Assembly (NCBI GenBank): GCA_027579435.1
Contig: JANBPK010001216.1
Coordinates: 1-64,000, forward strand
Direction: 5' to 3'
Source of the DNA: Candolleomyces eurysporus
Lineage: Eukaryota; Basidiomycota; Agaricomycetes; Agaricales; Psathyrellaceae
DNA: 64,000 nt
Below, piece by piece: positions 10,299-23,100 of this stretch; the stretch's first letter is position 1, and each line of letters begins with the position of its first letter. Made by a program: the position numbers and the translations under genes. The notes under the pieces were generated by a model, which made no database searches, was not told the DNA's origin, and saw only the letters and a list, made by a program, of their open reading frames with translations.

Positions 10299-13200
10299 CT
10301 ACTTATGTATGTTGGTACTAGCTGGGATATAAATGTTACCCGAGAGATTTTTCAAGTGCTCCTCCCCATTCGCATTGATAACGAGGGTGGCATTATAATG
10401 CTCGTCGATATTAGCATCGGCGTCAACGACCCCTAGGTCGAACCAGACATCCTGGCATAGATTTGAATAACAAAGGAGTGGGCATTGGTTGCCCTCGAGT
10501 GTCTTGGATGACTTCTTTGCAATGTCTGTTCTCTCGAGGGTCCAAAACGACGAGACCTCGACGATCAGTTGACCTGGGTTTCTGACCTTCGGCTCTTTTC
10601 TATACTCCATCTCGACCAGTGGCAAATGCTGATCGGCCAACCGCACGCCGTGTGCACGAGCATTCTCCTCGGCAATGAGGAAATCCCAACGAAACACACC
10701 CTGCCTCTCATCCTGCTTGATTTGATCTCTCTTATACACCCGCTCAGTCGACGTCGACTCTTCCCCCGTTTGAGTGTACTCCAAACCGAAGCTCGATCTG
10801 AGGAGATCGAGCGACAACGTATTCTTTTGGGCAATCTGGCGACTTGCTTTACCCCCTTCAACGCGCTTTTCTGTGTCTTCCGATCTAGTTGTTGCCTTTG
10901 GCTGATATTTGGTAGATTCCCAACAAGGATCGGCAGTATCGACCAAGACTTTCAGACAGTTTTGAGAATACTGGAATTGAACCGTTTCGGGGATTGTTTC
11001 GGTGCGAGAATAGCAATCCATGCGCTCGAATTTCACCTGAGCACTACTCCTTGCTGGCGTACACTGCAACTCCGGATTAGCTTATAGATAAGATGCCAAT
11101 GAACGACATAAGTTACTGGAAAAGTTAGGTTACCGTTCATTTGAAGTTCCTGTACAAATTTGCTGTTGGGCTGGTGGACAATCGCCAGGACGCAAAAGGT
11201 CATCCTTCGAATTCGTTCAATTGTGTCATCGTCCTTTGGATGAAAATCTGTTTTGGTGTCACCTTCGCCTGACTCTGCCGCCTCGTCACGGTGCTCAATG
11301 GCATTGGTTGGGGTGCCAGTCACACCGGCCGGTGGTCTTGAGAAATCAGAACTTTGTCCTGCCCTTTGTCCACTACCCCCTGAATCATCCATCGGCACGT
11401 CCTCAGGATCAGACGGCTTTGAGGACACGGACAACCCTTTGGCCATTGCATCAGTAGACCGCCACCTGCACATGGTCAAGGACGTTGTAATGTCCGGCGA
11501 AACGGCATTTCCGTTGGCGTCGTACCATGGCGGACAGTAGGTTTTACCAGATGGCAGGAATATCATTGATGGGAATGGCGCTGAGAGCTTTCCAACCTTT
11601 ACCAGGGTGGAGGCCTCCAAAGTCAGCTCCGTTACAGGAAAAATGTGTATTTCTTGAAGTAAACCTCCGCCATTGTGAACAAACCCTTCGTTAAATCCCG
11701 CTAGGGCAACGATGGGTGATTCAAAATTGTCCCTGAATTCTTGATGTCGCTTTGCCAAGTGGTTTAAGGCATCCTTCGCCGCAAAACAGGCAGTACGGTA
11801 GACCACACCCTCTGGCCATTGATTTGGATCTTCTCTTTCAAATTCTGGCATAGATGATACTTAGGACCAAAATGAGACTGGGACATGCAGCAAATTCAGA
11901 AAAAGAAACATACCATTGGCCAGACCGGTTTCCTCCGATCCCGCCCTCCTCTGCCGTGAGATCTTCTGACCAACAGCAAAGTTTCCCATCGGCCGTTCGT
12001 CACGCGCACGTTTAATATCCGACGCCGGAAGGTAGGAACTAAGCCATGGGTGGTTTAGCGCTTCTTGTAGCCCCATGCGGTGCGTTGGATCTTCTTGTAA
12101 AAGTGCAACGATGAAATCGAAAGCTAACACAGAGAGAGCGCATAGTCAAAAAGAAGTCCGTGTACCGAGGATGAAGGTAAATCCCTACCATCTTGGGATA
12201 TATGCTGTGCTTGTAGCGTTGCCCAGTCGATCTGGCGTTCAGTGATACGGGCAAGGATATTCGTTTGATTCTCGTCCTCAATGAAGGGACTAGCATTAGT
12301 CAACCTAGAAAACCAAACCCCGTGTCAGGAGAGTTCCGCTTGTTCAGAGGTAGACACTCACATCGAAAAGACAATCACACCGACACTCCAACTATCGACC
12401 AAGTTGTCGTAGCCTTCCTGTTGGTCGGTTTGCTTCACAACTTCAGGGGCCAAATAAGTTGGTGTGCCGCACATCGTCTACATACAATTAGATGGTAACC
12501 TCAATAGAAAGTGGAAATAAAAAAAAANACTCACTCGCAGCATGGTGGCGCTGTCGACGATCTTCGCCAGACCAAAGTCGGCTACTTTGACCACAGGAGG
12601 CTTATCTTTTGTTAGAAGAACATTCTAAGAACGACATGAGACATGTTCCAACCAAAAAAAGCGGAATCTCACATACCTCAGGCTTGAGGTCTCGATGAGT
12701 AATGCCCTGCGAATGGATGTACTGCACATGCTGTTAGCAAGGTCGGCAGACGAGGCAAGACGACTTACAGAAAGAGCGTCACAAATCTGATACGTAATGT
12801 GTTTGGCATTGTCCTCGCCTGCGGGAACAGGATCAGCCGAACTATCTCATTTTTGAAAGTTGGGAGTAATACGTACCTAATCCGCCTCGCTTGAGGATAT
12901 ACTCGAGCAAGTCACCACCTTCAACCAACTCAATAACGAGATCTGGATGGGGAAGATTAATTTGGATGACGAGAGGAATGATTTCATGGGGCAAAAAAAA
13001 CTTACTGATATCTAGGCCGTTCTCCTCCAAAAAGACCTCCTTCAATTCGGAGATATTGGGATGCTTGAGCCTTTCCATGATGTTGATTTCACGAGCAATA
13101 GCGGCATTCCGGATTTGGCCCTGCTGGTCACCGCCGCGACCTGCATTCTTGTCCGTGATCATCTTCACCGCATACCAAACACCGGTCTCTCGGTTGACAG

Positions 13201-14031
13201 CCTTCATAACCGTGCCAAACGGTCCTCTGCCCAGTTCTGTGCCGATATCGTAGAAAGCGTAAAGACCTGTAGTCGGAGGCCCACCGGCAACGTGCCGGTA
13301 AATATACCCTGGGACCAAGCAAAGTCAACGAAACAATCGTGAAAATGGGGTGGCAGTGGCAACGCACGATAGTCTTCAAAGGGAGATTCGGGTTGAGCTG
13401 CCCGAGTGCCGAAGGCAATCTCGTTGCCTTCTCTCAGAATACGAGTCTGACTTCTTCCAATCTTTTGACCATTGATCTAGCGGGTCAAGGCGGGATGATG
13501 AGCGCGATATATTAATTCAGAGACGGATCGTGCACTCACGAAGGTGCCGTTGCTCGATAAGTCGAGCACCAGAACAGTCCCGCCGGTATCCTCTGCACTC
13601 CATGTAATCTCGCAGTGTCGATTGCCTACAACGACGATCGTTGAACTCGGTAGCTTTAGCTGTAGAACAGGAATATACTTACTAACTTTGGACCCCGCGA
13701 ACACAATGTTGTTAAGTTTGGTGTTTCTTCCAATAGTATATTGGCGTTCTTCGCGCCAGAAGTCGATTCTCGATAGTTTATCGTTGACCGGTTGGAGATA
13801 ACCCCATAGATGTGAATCGCGATCGGCAGGCCGCGTCAACTGGTGAGTGGTCTGCTGCGTGCTGACCTCCGAATTTTGGAAATAAGAGAACGAGTTGTCC
13901 TCGTAGTCCATGTGGGAGTCCTCTTCTGGGTCTTCATACATGACGGATGGTGGTAGGTTTGTGCCAGGCCCCCAGGATCCAAATGTTGCCTTTTCAGAAA
14001 GGCATTTCAAGCTCCGCTCGCCTTCAGTCAC
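10299..14031 (-). CDS. FHA-domain serine/threonine protein kinase (Chk2/Rad53/Dun1-like) with long C-terminal extension
   Basis: The gene has about 13 exons. The FHA domain, which binds phosphothreonine, is assembled by splicing: [15 protein letters not shown], then [11 protein letters not shown] across an intron (13682-13626), then [18 protein letters not shown] across 13539-13477. The kinase domain follows: GRGPFGTV loop, YAVKMI lysine, HRDLKPE (exon 12721-12677), VKVADFGLA (exon from 12624), and [14 protein letters not shown] (exon from 12477), so all catalytic motifs are intact. FHA followed by kinase is the layout of DNA-damage checkpoint effector kinases. The kinase frame ends in a 69-bp intron (11913-11845) that splices in phase to a further 11844-11134 and 11080-10299, adding about 500 residues of no family I recognise. 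The start is uncertain: 14031 is a GTG, the first in-frame ATG is 13941, and an upstream exon may exist. Confidence 0.85.
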
Positions 14032-14315
14032 AGATTTTCATTGGACTGCTGCTCGAGTAACAGATCGACTATCATCTGTTGTCGTTAGGTCAGCAACGGA
14101 GACTACTGCTCGAGCTAAACAGATTCTCAATGATAACTGACACGCCGACCTGCCTTCTGAGCTTCTTCCCCTGGTCCCTGCTTCTCTCGAGCTCATCGAG
14201 TAAGAGGGATCGAGCCTCCCCTCGATTACAAGGAGGAACGTGGTCCCGGCCTTTTGCGACCCCCTTTCAGTACTCTCAGCAACTTACGGAGGTACTGCGA
14301 ACGTGTTGCATGCAG

Positions 14316-14385
14316 GTGGCTTGGTGATCTGAGAGCTCGCCCATCGTGGCAAGCCGTGAAGGACGGTGCCGTCGGTACCGCTTAG
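14316..14385 (+). pseudogene. Orphan last exon of a GST
   Basis: After a normal-looking CAG acceptor the bases read WLGDLRARPSWQAVKDGAVG with two more residues and a TAG stop at 14383-14385. This is the complete fourth exon of a GST without the rest. The following 125 bp also match the GST-1 3' flank, so this is the left edge of block 1. Confidence 0.85.
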
Positions 14386-15146
14386 ACTCATATACATCGA
14401 TAAGAGTATGCAATAGACGAAAACAAGCAATCGGGGGGCACGTACAGGTAACCGCCAAGCACCTCTCAGGCTGCAACGTTGACGTCCAAACAAGTCCGAG
14501 TTGAGAAGGAAATTTTATTCATCAAATTCTCAAAANTACTCAAGAATCCAAAACCCAAAACAGACTCAATGAAAAAGTATATATGTATGTAAAAAAAAAN
14601 GATGANACGAGAAAAGACAAGACAGACAGACAGACAGACACGTCAGAGAGAGAGAGAGATACAACGATGTGGCAAGGCTATTACCGACAAAAAAAAAACA
14701 AAATGAAAAGACATCTATATACTATTTGCTACTACCCTACTACCAAACCGACTGAAAAAGATATACACCGAATAAAAAAAAATGCTCGAGGGTCTGGTGT
14801 CCAGTTGTAGAGAGAGAAAAGAAACAACACGGAGCCGTAAGAGAGAAAAAAAANTGTATGAGAAAAAAAAAANTCAATGGTAAAATGAAGATGAAGATGA
14901 CAGACTATTCGTTGTACAGGATAGAGAGGAAAAAAGAGATATAGACAGTTGTAAAGAACGGTATGAGGAGTATAACCTATCGAAATAATCAAAGGTAATA
15001 TGATATATGAGACAAGTAATAAGACCAATATAAATAAAGAGACGAAGAGATGGTCGGTCGACGGTGAGCGCTATATTCATTTTTCGATACTGCTTCTTTC
15101 TTCCTAAACGCCCAACCGCAGCTTTTCTTGTCGACGTCGTCGACAT
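14386..15146. other. A-rich low-complexity region downstream of OPT-1
   Basis: The first part is GST 3' flank. From about 14510 the DNA is A-rich with several 'n' calls, and the part next to 15147 is probably the OPT-1 3' UTR. No protein gene is seen. Confidence 0.6.
14616..14660. repeat. (GACA)n and (GA)n microsatellite
   Basis: About six GACA units (14616-14640) are followed by about eight GA units (14644-14660). Confidence 0.9.
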
Positions 15147-17768
15147 CTACACCTGAATTCCACCAGTAGGAATCGGCAATAACGGCAAATTCTTCCAATC
15201 GGCCGCTAATAGCACAACACAAAGTCAGCTCGCCATCGCACAAAAGTTCACGGAAAAAAAAACACGCACTGTCCCGGTGTATCGAATTCCCCCACCAGTT
15301 CACCTCAAGTTTTCCTCCTTTCGGGAACTGCAACGTGAAGAAAATCACGATGACCGCAATGACAGTGCCTACAAAGCGTCGTTATAAGCACACTACCCAA
15401 ACCCCAAAGAAGAAGAGACACTCACCACTATCCAACGCACTACTCAACACGTAATTGAACTTGCTCCACCACGCAAAGTTCCTCTTCCTCACCACATACT
15501 GGAAGATAAAGCCCACCATGAACCAACTGCTATAGTTGATCCCCGTAGCGGGCGGGATCCAGCTCACACCGTTCAGAACGACAGGTGTGCTTACCCACTT
15601 GACCCACGAGTTCGGATAGCGGCGACGCCAGAACCAGAACGGTATAGGGAGGAACACGCCGACGATGATAGCATAGAGGTGCCAGTGGTAGATCGACCCG
15701 ACGCCGAATTGACGTGTGGGACCAATGAGACCCCTGGAGGACGATGCCTCGTCAGCAAGACATCCCTGAAACAGGCGAAGGGGGAGAAAGAGACTCACCA
15801 GACAGCGCTAGCAGTGTAGAAAACCTGATTATGCGGACACGTCAACTGAGCCGTCTGACCCGGCTGGCAGATATCCTTCACATTATCAAAGATCCACTGC
15901 TTCACCCCGACCTGGACGAACCCAGCCATCGTCGTAGCCACAAGCTGCACCAAGAACGTAGCGCGCGGCGGGACCTTGACGTAGTGCCCAAGCTTCAGAT
16001 CCTGGATGAAAGACGTCGCTTCAGAGAGGGTTTGCACAGAGTACGCCTTGAAGACCATGTTGGCAAGCGGTTGACCCTGCAGGAGCGTTCCCGGGATGAT
16101 TTGCGCGAGGATGTTAAGGTTGATCTGTGCATCGCGTTATCAGTACGCCAAAACTCCCCATGGATGAAACGGAAGAGACTTACACCCTGCCCCGTCATCG
16201 CATAAATGAAACCACTCGGCAAGATGTAGATCACAGGCAAGGCCACACTGAGCAGGAGCGCCCAAACGGGAATACCGGTATCCCAAATCTCCACGGCGAT
16301 AACGGCAAGTGCAAAGAACACACAGAATGCACCGGCATACCACCAATCGGGGACTTCGGGGTAATTCCGCATAAGCTTGGCATGAATATCGTCGTTCTCC
16401 ACCCTCATCTTCTTGAAACCATTGACCAGAGTCTGTCCATGGTAGAGGATGGTATGAACGATGACGCAAGTAGAGAGACAGAATGCGAGGAGGTAGGTGA
16501 CGGCGTAGGTAGCTGGAAGGAACAGAGGCGAGTAGTTGTCGTACGCTGCTTCGTCGAAAGTCCCGTCGGGTTTGAGGACACCTCCGATATTGTATGCGTT
16601 GCCGAACCTGTCGTATGGGCCGTTGGCGCTGATTGGGAAGTGCGCGAGTTTCCAGGACTAGAGACGCAAGATTAGCACAATGGGTAAGAGAAAATGCAGC
16701 AGAAGAAACACGTACGTTCGTGTAGTACAAAATTGGGGTCATGATCCAATAGAACAGCACAAACCCAGCAAAGATATGCACCTCCGCCCACCAAGGCACC
16801 ATCAACGGACTCCCAATCCAGGTAATCTGACTCCAATCAAAGGTCAAGATACTCATCCCCAGCCCATTCCTCACTCCAAACATCTGGTTGACCTTGATAT
16901 TCTCCGGCGCCGCCCAACACACCCACGAGAAGAAGCTGAGCGCCTCGAACAGGTAGCCCGGCAAGAAGAAGAAAAAGAAGCTGCCCGCCATCGTCCAAAT
17001 GAAGAACCTATACCGGGTCATCCCCCTCCTCCGCCTGACACCCCCGTCCTCGGCCGTCCCGTCAGCGTTGATCAACGTCGGCCCACCCAACATCCCAATC
17101 CCATCATCCTCGTCTTCCGCATGGAGGGTGTTGAGCAGCGTGCACGCCACGAGGTTCTGCGGCCACACCATACTCGCCGGCCACACCAAGAACCGCCTAC
17201 ACATCCCCGCCAACCCAAAGCCCGTCAACTGCGTCGCCAGCACGAGCACCAAGCTGAACCAGTACCCGGTCTTGAAGTTGTAGTACACCTCCAGCACGAC
17301 AATGGCGTTGAGCGCGTACGGGTTGCCCACGGCCACGTTCGCCATGATGTAGACGAGGACGTGTTCCTTGATGTTCCACGGTCCGGGGTTCAGGCTGAAC
17401 TCGATCGCATGGGGGAAGGTCATCGGCCTCAACACCCGCATAACACTCCTCGGCGCGGACGCAGGCACCATCCTCGCCGGGATATAGGGCAGCGGAATCC
17501 GATAGGTCGTAATCGGGAGCGTAAACGCCAGGAACTTGCCAACAGGGTACGACAGCAACAAGAGGACGAGGGGCACGATGGACGGAGCGGGTGACCGGAA
17601 ATTGAAAAAGACGTTGCAGGCGCTGGAGGTCATGCACAAAACCAGACCGACGACCCACATCCGGATGGTCATGGCTGGCATGTCGGGATCGTCGATGTTG
17701 GAGACGGACGCGCGGACTTCGGGGTACGGACTGTCTTCATCCTCGATGGCGTCAAAGTCAAACTCCAT
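15147..17768 (-). CDS. Oligopeptide transporter, OPT family (copy 1), one-base insertion in exon 2
   Basis: OPT proteins are proton-coupled transporters of small peptides, or of metal chelates, in the plasma or internal membranes. Exons are 17768-16716, 16658-16184, 16124-15799, 15733-15426, 15368-15270 and 15205-15147. Without the insertion the product is 772 residues with many hydrophobic segments. Family signatures include SPYPEVRA near the start, TFPHAIEFSLNPGPWNIKEH, the loop NADGTAEDGG, ILTFDWSQITWIGSPL, and the C-terminal NWWGNSIHRDTADWK. Exon 2 is 475 nt where OPT-2 has 474: the run GGGCCC at about 16618-16623 has one base more than GGTCC in OPT-2, which would truncate the protein. 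Error in a short run and true inactivation are both possible. A TTCCAG just before the ATG suggests a 5' UTR intron. Confidence 0.88.
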
Positions 17769-18265
17769 CCTGGAAGAAACAACGCCAGAGTGGCGAGACG
17801 TCAGCGACGGTGTTCGAGATTTCATAGAGGAAAGCGAGNAGCAGAGNATTNAGGAGGGAGGNCAGGAGGGAGACTGGCAAGCGGGGGAGGAGACACCGCA
17901 GGCGAAGGCGGCGGTAAAGGCGGGGGAGGTGAAAAGGACGCCAAGAGCCTGGACATGATGGTGCATGCGTGTGTCCCTGGGTCCCCCCGTATTTAAAGCA
18001 GCCTCCCCCATAGAATTCAGGAAGCGCATGAAGAAAGACGAAAGGCCGTCGACACGGAAAGAAAGGAAAAAGAACGGCGACGAATGAACGAAACCGACAT
18101 ATCGCAAAGCAAGCCCGAAGCGAAGGCGAAAGAAGCCCCGTCGGTCGGCCCGTCGCACTCCGTACGTAAATGGTCGCGGTGCACTCTGAGAAGCACAACT
18201 CGCGCGAGGCAGAGCGGGGAAAAAAACAAAAAAAACCCAACGCAAACATTCAAGAAAAATACCAC
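17769..18265. other. Spacer OPT-1 / PQ-1
   Basis: This is the upstream region of OPT-1 and the 3' flank of PQ-1, with a cluster of 'n' calls at 17839-17862. The long open frame running through it on the minus strand is chance read-through from OPT exon 1. Confidence 0.6.
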
Positions 18266-20111
18266 TCACTTTATACTACCCTCCCGACTATCAGCCCCAT
18301 CCCCNATCATCATACTCATCATCCTCATCGTACTCCCTGCTCTCCCCCTCATAGAAAATCCCACTCTTCTTGTCCATATCAAAGCTCTCATCATCCTCCA
18401 CCCTCCTCTTCCCATGATCCCGATAACTCGTCGTATACTCGCTCCCCGCACCANTACCCCTCACTAACCGCCGTCCCCGTCCTCCCATCCTCAAGGCCGC
18501 TCTCCCCCCGTCGCAGCAGTCATCCCAGTCGCATTCGTCCCAGCCGTGCCCAATCTCGCACCGTTCCGGCTCTTGCGGTGCTTCCGCCTCTGGTGCAGAC
18601 CAGCACCCTCGCGCTTCCGCCTCAGCTTCTCCCTCTCCTCCTCGCGCCTGCGTCTCCGCTCTTCCATGTCGGAATAGTCCCCTCCGTACCCCCACGACGC
18701 ACCGCCGCCGCCGTACCCCGACCCGGCCGTACTGGGGGGCGGGAGCGAGCTGTTCGCAGTGCCCGGGTTCACGCTGACACCAGTCGACTGCGCGTATTGC
18801 GGGTACGCAAGGTTATAGTGGTACTCCCTATGCCTTCTATACGGCCCCGAATTCGCGTTGGACCGCGAGGGGTTGGGCTGGAAGTGCTGCCAGTGCTTGG
18901 CATACTGCTCGGGCTCCGCTGGAGGGTTGGCGGGAGCGTTCGGGGCAGAGACGAGCGTAGGACTAGGCAGCGCCGAGCTGCTCTCTCCCAGCCTCCGCAC
19001 CTTCTCGGGGTCTTCGTCGTCCACGTCCGTGGCGTCCGCCGCCTCTTTCTCTTTCTCCTTCTCGCGGTCCACGCTGGCCCGCGGCTGCTGTTGTTGTTGG
19101 CGTGCGTGGTCGTGGCTGGACCGCGGGCTCGCAGCGCCTCCGCTCTTCCGCTCCTCCTCCTCCCGCTCGGTGCTCTTCCGCGCAAGAGGGGAACTGGGTG
19201 CCTCTTGCTGGCCGTCTCCTTCGCCGCTCCTCCGGCCAGCACCATCCAGCCTCGTCATCCTAAAGTCTCCCGCACTCGTCCCCATCCGGCTCCCCGAGTT
19301 GGACTCTGTAGAGGGTGGACTCTGCGGAGGCTCATAGACCGATCTCTGCAGGTACGGATACGTCGTCGTAGTCGCTGTAGGTTCGGGCACTTGTCGCTGT
19401 TGCTGTTGTTGTTGTAAGAGCTGCTGCTGCTGCTGCAACACCTGCTGCCTCTCCGCCTCCCTCTGCCTCTCCATCTCCTGGTCCGCCGTCGAAGGCGGCA
19501 CATACGCAAACAGATCCTCATCCTCGCTCTCCTCTTCCTCCTCATCAATGTAATACTCGTCCTCCTCTTCCTGAATCCCAAACTGCTGCTGGTGCGGGTG
19601 ATGCCCGGGTCCGCCTCCAGCGGCAGACCCNGAGCCCCCTCCTCGACGCACCCCTTCTCCTCGACGAAGGCGGCGGCGGCCCACTCGCATACGGATTCGC
19701 ATTGTCGCTCGTAGAATAGGGAGGGGAGGCAGAAGAGGACGTGGGATCCGCATTAAACCCATACTGCTCCTGATAGACCTGCTGCCTAAACGGATTGGGG
19801 TTCGCGGTGCCCGGCCGTCCCAGGAGCCCGCTGCTCGTCGTCGGACGCCCAGACGAGGTCGGCGGCGGCGGGGCAGAGGCGTACGGGTAGGCAAAGGGCG
19901 TCGACGTGGAGGCCTCGGCACCACCGCCGCTCCCAAAGGCGTCGAAGCTGAACGGCGATTGGGATGACGATGAGGACGAGGGGGGCTGGGGCTCGGACGG
20001 TGGGGGGAGGTTGTTGGCAAAGGGTGACGACGAGGTTGACGACGACGAGGTGGGGCGGTCGTTGTTGGTGTAGTTGTAGATGTTGTTACTGTAGTTGTTT
20101 GTGTGGTCCAT
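18266..20111 (-). CDS. PQ gene copy 1: long low-complexity, intrinsically disordered protein
   Basis: The gene appears to be one exon starting at ATG 20111 and ending REGSIK-stop at 18266. It is colinear with PQ-2 (606 residues): an Asn/Ser/Pro-rich start, RPTTSSGLLGRPGTANPNPF, a His/Gln stretch, a run of Glu/Asp (DEYYIDEEEEESEDED), a poly-Gln coiled segment, HREYHYNLAYPQYAQ, a basic EERRRRREEEREKLRRKREG helix and an acidic end. Three 'n' calls (18305, 18454, 19631) and a G-run near 18520 with one G too many break the frame, all in homopolymer contexts, so the gene may be intact in reality. I do not recognise a domain. The layout suggests a scaffold or nuclear protein, which is inference. Confidence 0.75.
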
Positions 20112-23100
20112 TCTTGCTCGCTTTGCTACGTGTCGCCGCCGCTGCTGCTACCGAGTGGAGTGGTATAGGAAATGGATGGTATAAGGGTATCGTCGGCTGG
20201 GTAGGGTAGGGAAGATGGGGTGGGTCGGTGAGTCGGTCAGCCAGCCAGCCAGCCTTCTGCCCTGGTTAGGCAATAGTGGCAGGAGCGAATCCGCGCGCGA
20301 AGCAGACAGGGTCGAGGATCGTCGGAAATGTTCGTTGGTGTTCAGGTCGTCGTCGTCGTTGGTCGTAAAGGGGGTGCAAGGGTGGGCAGGGAAGGGTGAG
20401 AAAAATAGCCAGGCAGACGGACAGACAGTGAGAAGGGGAATTAAAGCGACCGAGCAAGGTGCGCGGAGTCGAAAACACGTTTCACAGTCCGACAGAGGGT
20501 TGGAGGAGCACGGCCAATGGTGAGCACAATACCAGCAAGGCACGAGAAGTGTGCTACCCACCTGCAAAGATGAAGGGCTGATCAACGTAGAGCGCACACG
20601 GCTATTATCACCACAGGCACACCATGCGCTGGAAACGAATCTCCGGTCTGGACAAGGATAAACCTCGCTTCAACAGGAGGAGGGTAAAGGGACAGAGTGG
20701 GGAGCTGCAAGGGGAGGGAGAAGACTGCTGGCTCGCACCAGGCCAACTCATCAAATCCTCCCGCCGTTCATTCAATTTCCATTTTTCTCAGGCACCATCG
20801 CCCGAGTCCATGACAACGTAACGCCCAACCTTAATATTCCTTATTCGCTTTCGCCTTGTCCCTAGACTAGTTCCATGTACAATGGTACTTTTCAAGACGG
20901 CGGTAGGCCTCGACTTGGCTGCCACTCCAACCCACTCCCCCGCATGAACTCTTTGAACGGACGATAACAACCACAAGCCCGATCACAGTCCAGGAACCCC
21001 TTGCTAAATGGAGCCAATCATTCCCATTCCGCTTGGCTCGCTCGGGTCGTGATCGATCGATCAATCGAGCGAACCGGCGCGTGGATCCATCCCCGATGGC
21101 CGGGGTTGCTGCGAACGAGGACCGCAAGGGGGCGGGAGCGCTGCTTGACGGACACCCAAGCAGGGAATAGGGGCAGGAGGATGCCAGTGGCGTTAAGGAT
21201 AGTTGCTAACGCCTTGAATGGTTGTCTATCAGACAATCCATTCTGGAATGGCAAGACATGTCACTGTTACCCGGCGATATGAAAAAATCCTGACAGGAGA
21301 AACTCTAGAAAAGGCTACTCACTTTGTCTTTTTTTTTTCTCCGACTAATACAGACGGAGAAAAGCCAAGCCAAGGTCCGTGTTCACCACGAGCTTGATCA
21401 AAAGTGGTGAATGCTTGGACGAAAGTGACCCTTGGCATGCTGTATCGTCCAGTTCCCTTCCCCAGGCGCTGTCATTAGACACCATCCACCTCCAAGTACT
21501 AGGGACAGACCGTCGAGCTCGGACATATGCCGCGTACTTGAGAAAATGAGAGCCAAGGTCAGGTGTGCATGTGTGTGTGCGTTCCTAGACTAGTATACGT
21601 TGAAGAATTCCTAGAGGACGCGGGATGTTCTCGTTATTCTTATCCAACAGCCCCCGACCAATATAGACGGAGAAAGCTTAGCCCAGGACCGTGTTCGCTC
21701 TCATTTCTTGCTGCACAAGTCTGATCAATCTTCATTCAAAAACGGGTGAATTGGACGACGTGAGCATTTGACGTGTTGTACCGTCAGAAGAGTCGGCTCT
21801 AGAAGTAGCCGTTGGTAGTTCTATCAGTCAGTTCTGTGCCCATAACAATGTCCCTGTGTTCATTGAAGAGAGAGTACTGACGAAAGGCATACTAGACATC
21901 TGAAAGCTGGTACCTAAGGCACCTGAGTACCATGCCACCCGAACGGCAGGCCACATCTGTCAATAGACGGCGTTCACCGTCAGTCACCTGCCAGAGAGTC
22001 TGACGAACAGCAACAGGGACAGAGATGATTGTCTCAGACGCAGCCCCCGATTATCGATAGCAGGACCAGCTACATGTCGCTCGACGTCCAGACTGCGCAC
22101 ACTAACCTTAACGAGTCAGAGCGAAAGACGGACTCGAGCCACTAGCCACGTTAACCTCAACGGGCCCGGAATAAACACCATCTCGCGTTCTAAGAAAGGA
22201 TAAACGCACACCAGACTTCCAGCCCCCCNAAAAGCCCGTACACCCATCGTTCCTGGCACCTGTGGCAAACTGATCCACTATGTGATCCAACGCTTGACCT
22301 CAGCCTCCTCTTTTTGCTCAGGCTAGACACACCCCCCACCCGTTTTTTCTCCGTCGACATGCCCCATATGTAGATCGACCCTTGGAAGACAGGTTGTACA
22401 TAAGGCGGGCGGACAGAACGGTTTTCTGGTACGCATCTCATCTCGGGTTCTGTTAGTGTTTTCTGGAGGCTATGCACGTACATATACGTCAACGTATGTA
22501 CCTTTTTGCGCGAATTGATTAGATTTATTGTTAGGGAAAATGGCACCCTTCCAGTCTATCTATCACTCCACTCCATCCTGGCTCCAAGGAACAAGTATGT
22601 AGCTCGGGGTTTCCAGATGTCTGATAGTTGCCTGATTATGAACTGCACAAACGTCGAGCATGTAGCCCCCTTGATCTCGAAAGTAGGCGCGCACAGTACG
22701 TCTCTCGCGGGTGTCCCAACCTAATCAGTCCTCGTGCACCGAACGAAATGCGCTTGTTGAACCACGCCTCTGGATTCGTCGATCGATCGTCTTGTGCAAT
22801 GTGTGTGCTAGCGTACCTGCTAAGGCTAGCTAGGACGACCAGCGTTCGCGGGGCGCGTTCACAACGAATAGGCGCTCGCGCCAACTAACGCTCATACGCC
22901 TCTTGGTGCAGAGAAGCACGCAGTAGTACATTGACCAAATGCATCTCTTATCTCGTAGAAGCGCTCGCTCAGATCTGTCTTCAGGTAGGCCATTGCAAAG
23001 TGGGGTGTCGTTGAAAGTATTTGTTCCTCCATCGTGTTCAAACTCACCAGTGCAAATGTGCAAGTCGGACAAATTACTTACCCCTGGTAAAGAGAAATTC

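Noticed and set aside
14616..14660. Short regular repeats considered as a CRISPR-like array
   Set aside because: Simple GACA/GA microsatellite without spacers, in a eukaryotic sequence.
16680..17594. Long plus-strand ORF of 304 codons (and its twin at 33099-33572)
   Set aside because: Antisense to OPT exon 1; Arg/His/Pro-rich shadow composition.
16140..18269. A 709-codon minus-strand open frame starting at 18269
   Set aside because: Only 17768-16716 is OPT coding; the upstream part has no similarity to the OPT-2 flank in frame and the part after 16716 reads through intron 1 and exon 2 in the wrong frame.
18170..19417. 415-codon plus-strand ORF
   Set aside because: Antisense shadow of the PQ-1 gene with low-complexity Pro/Ser/Leu content.
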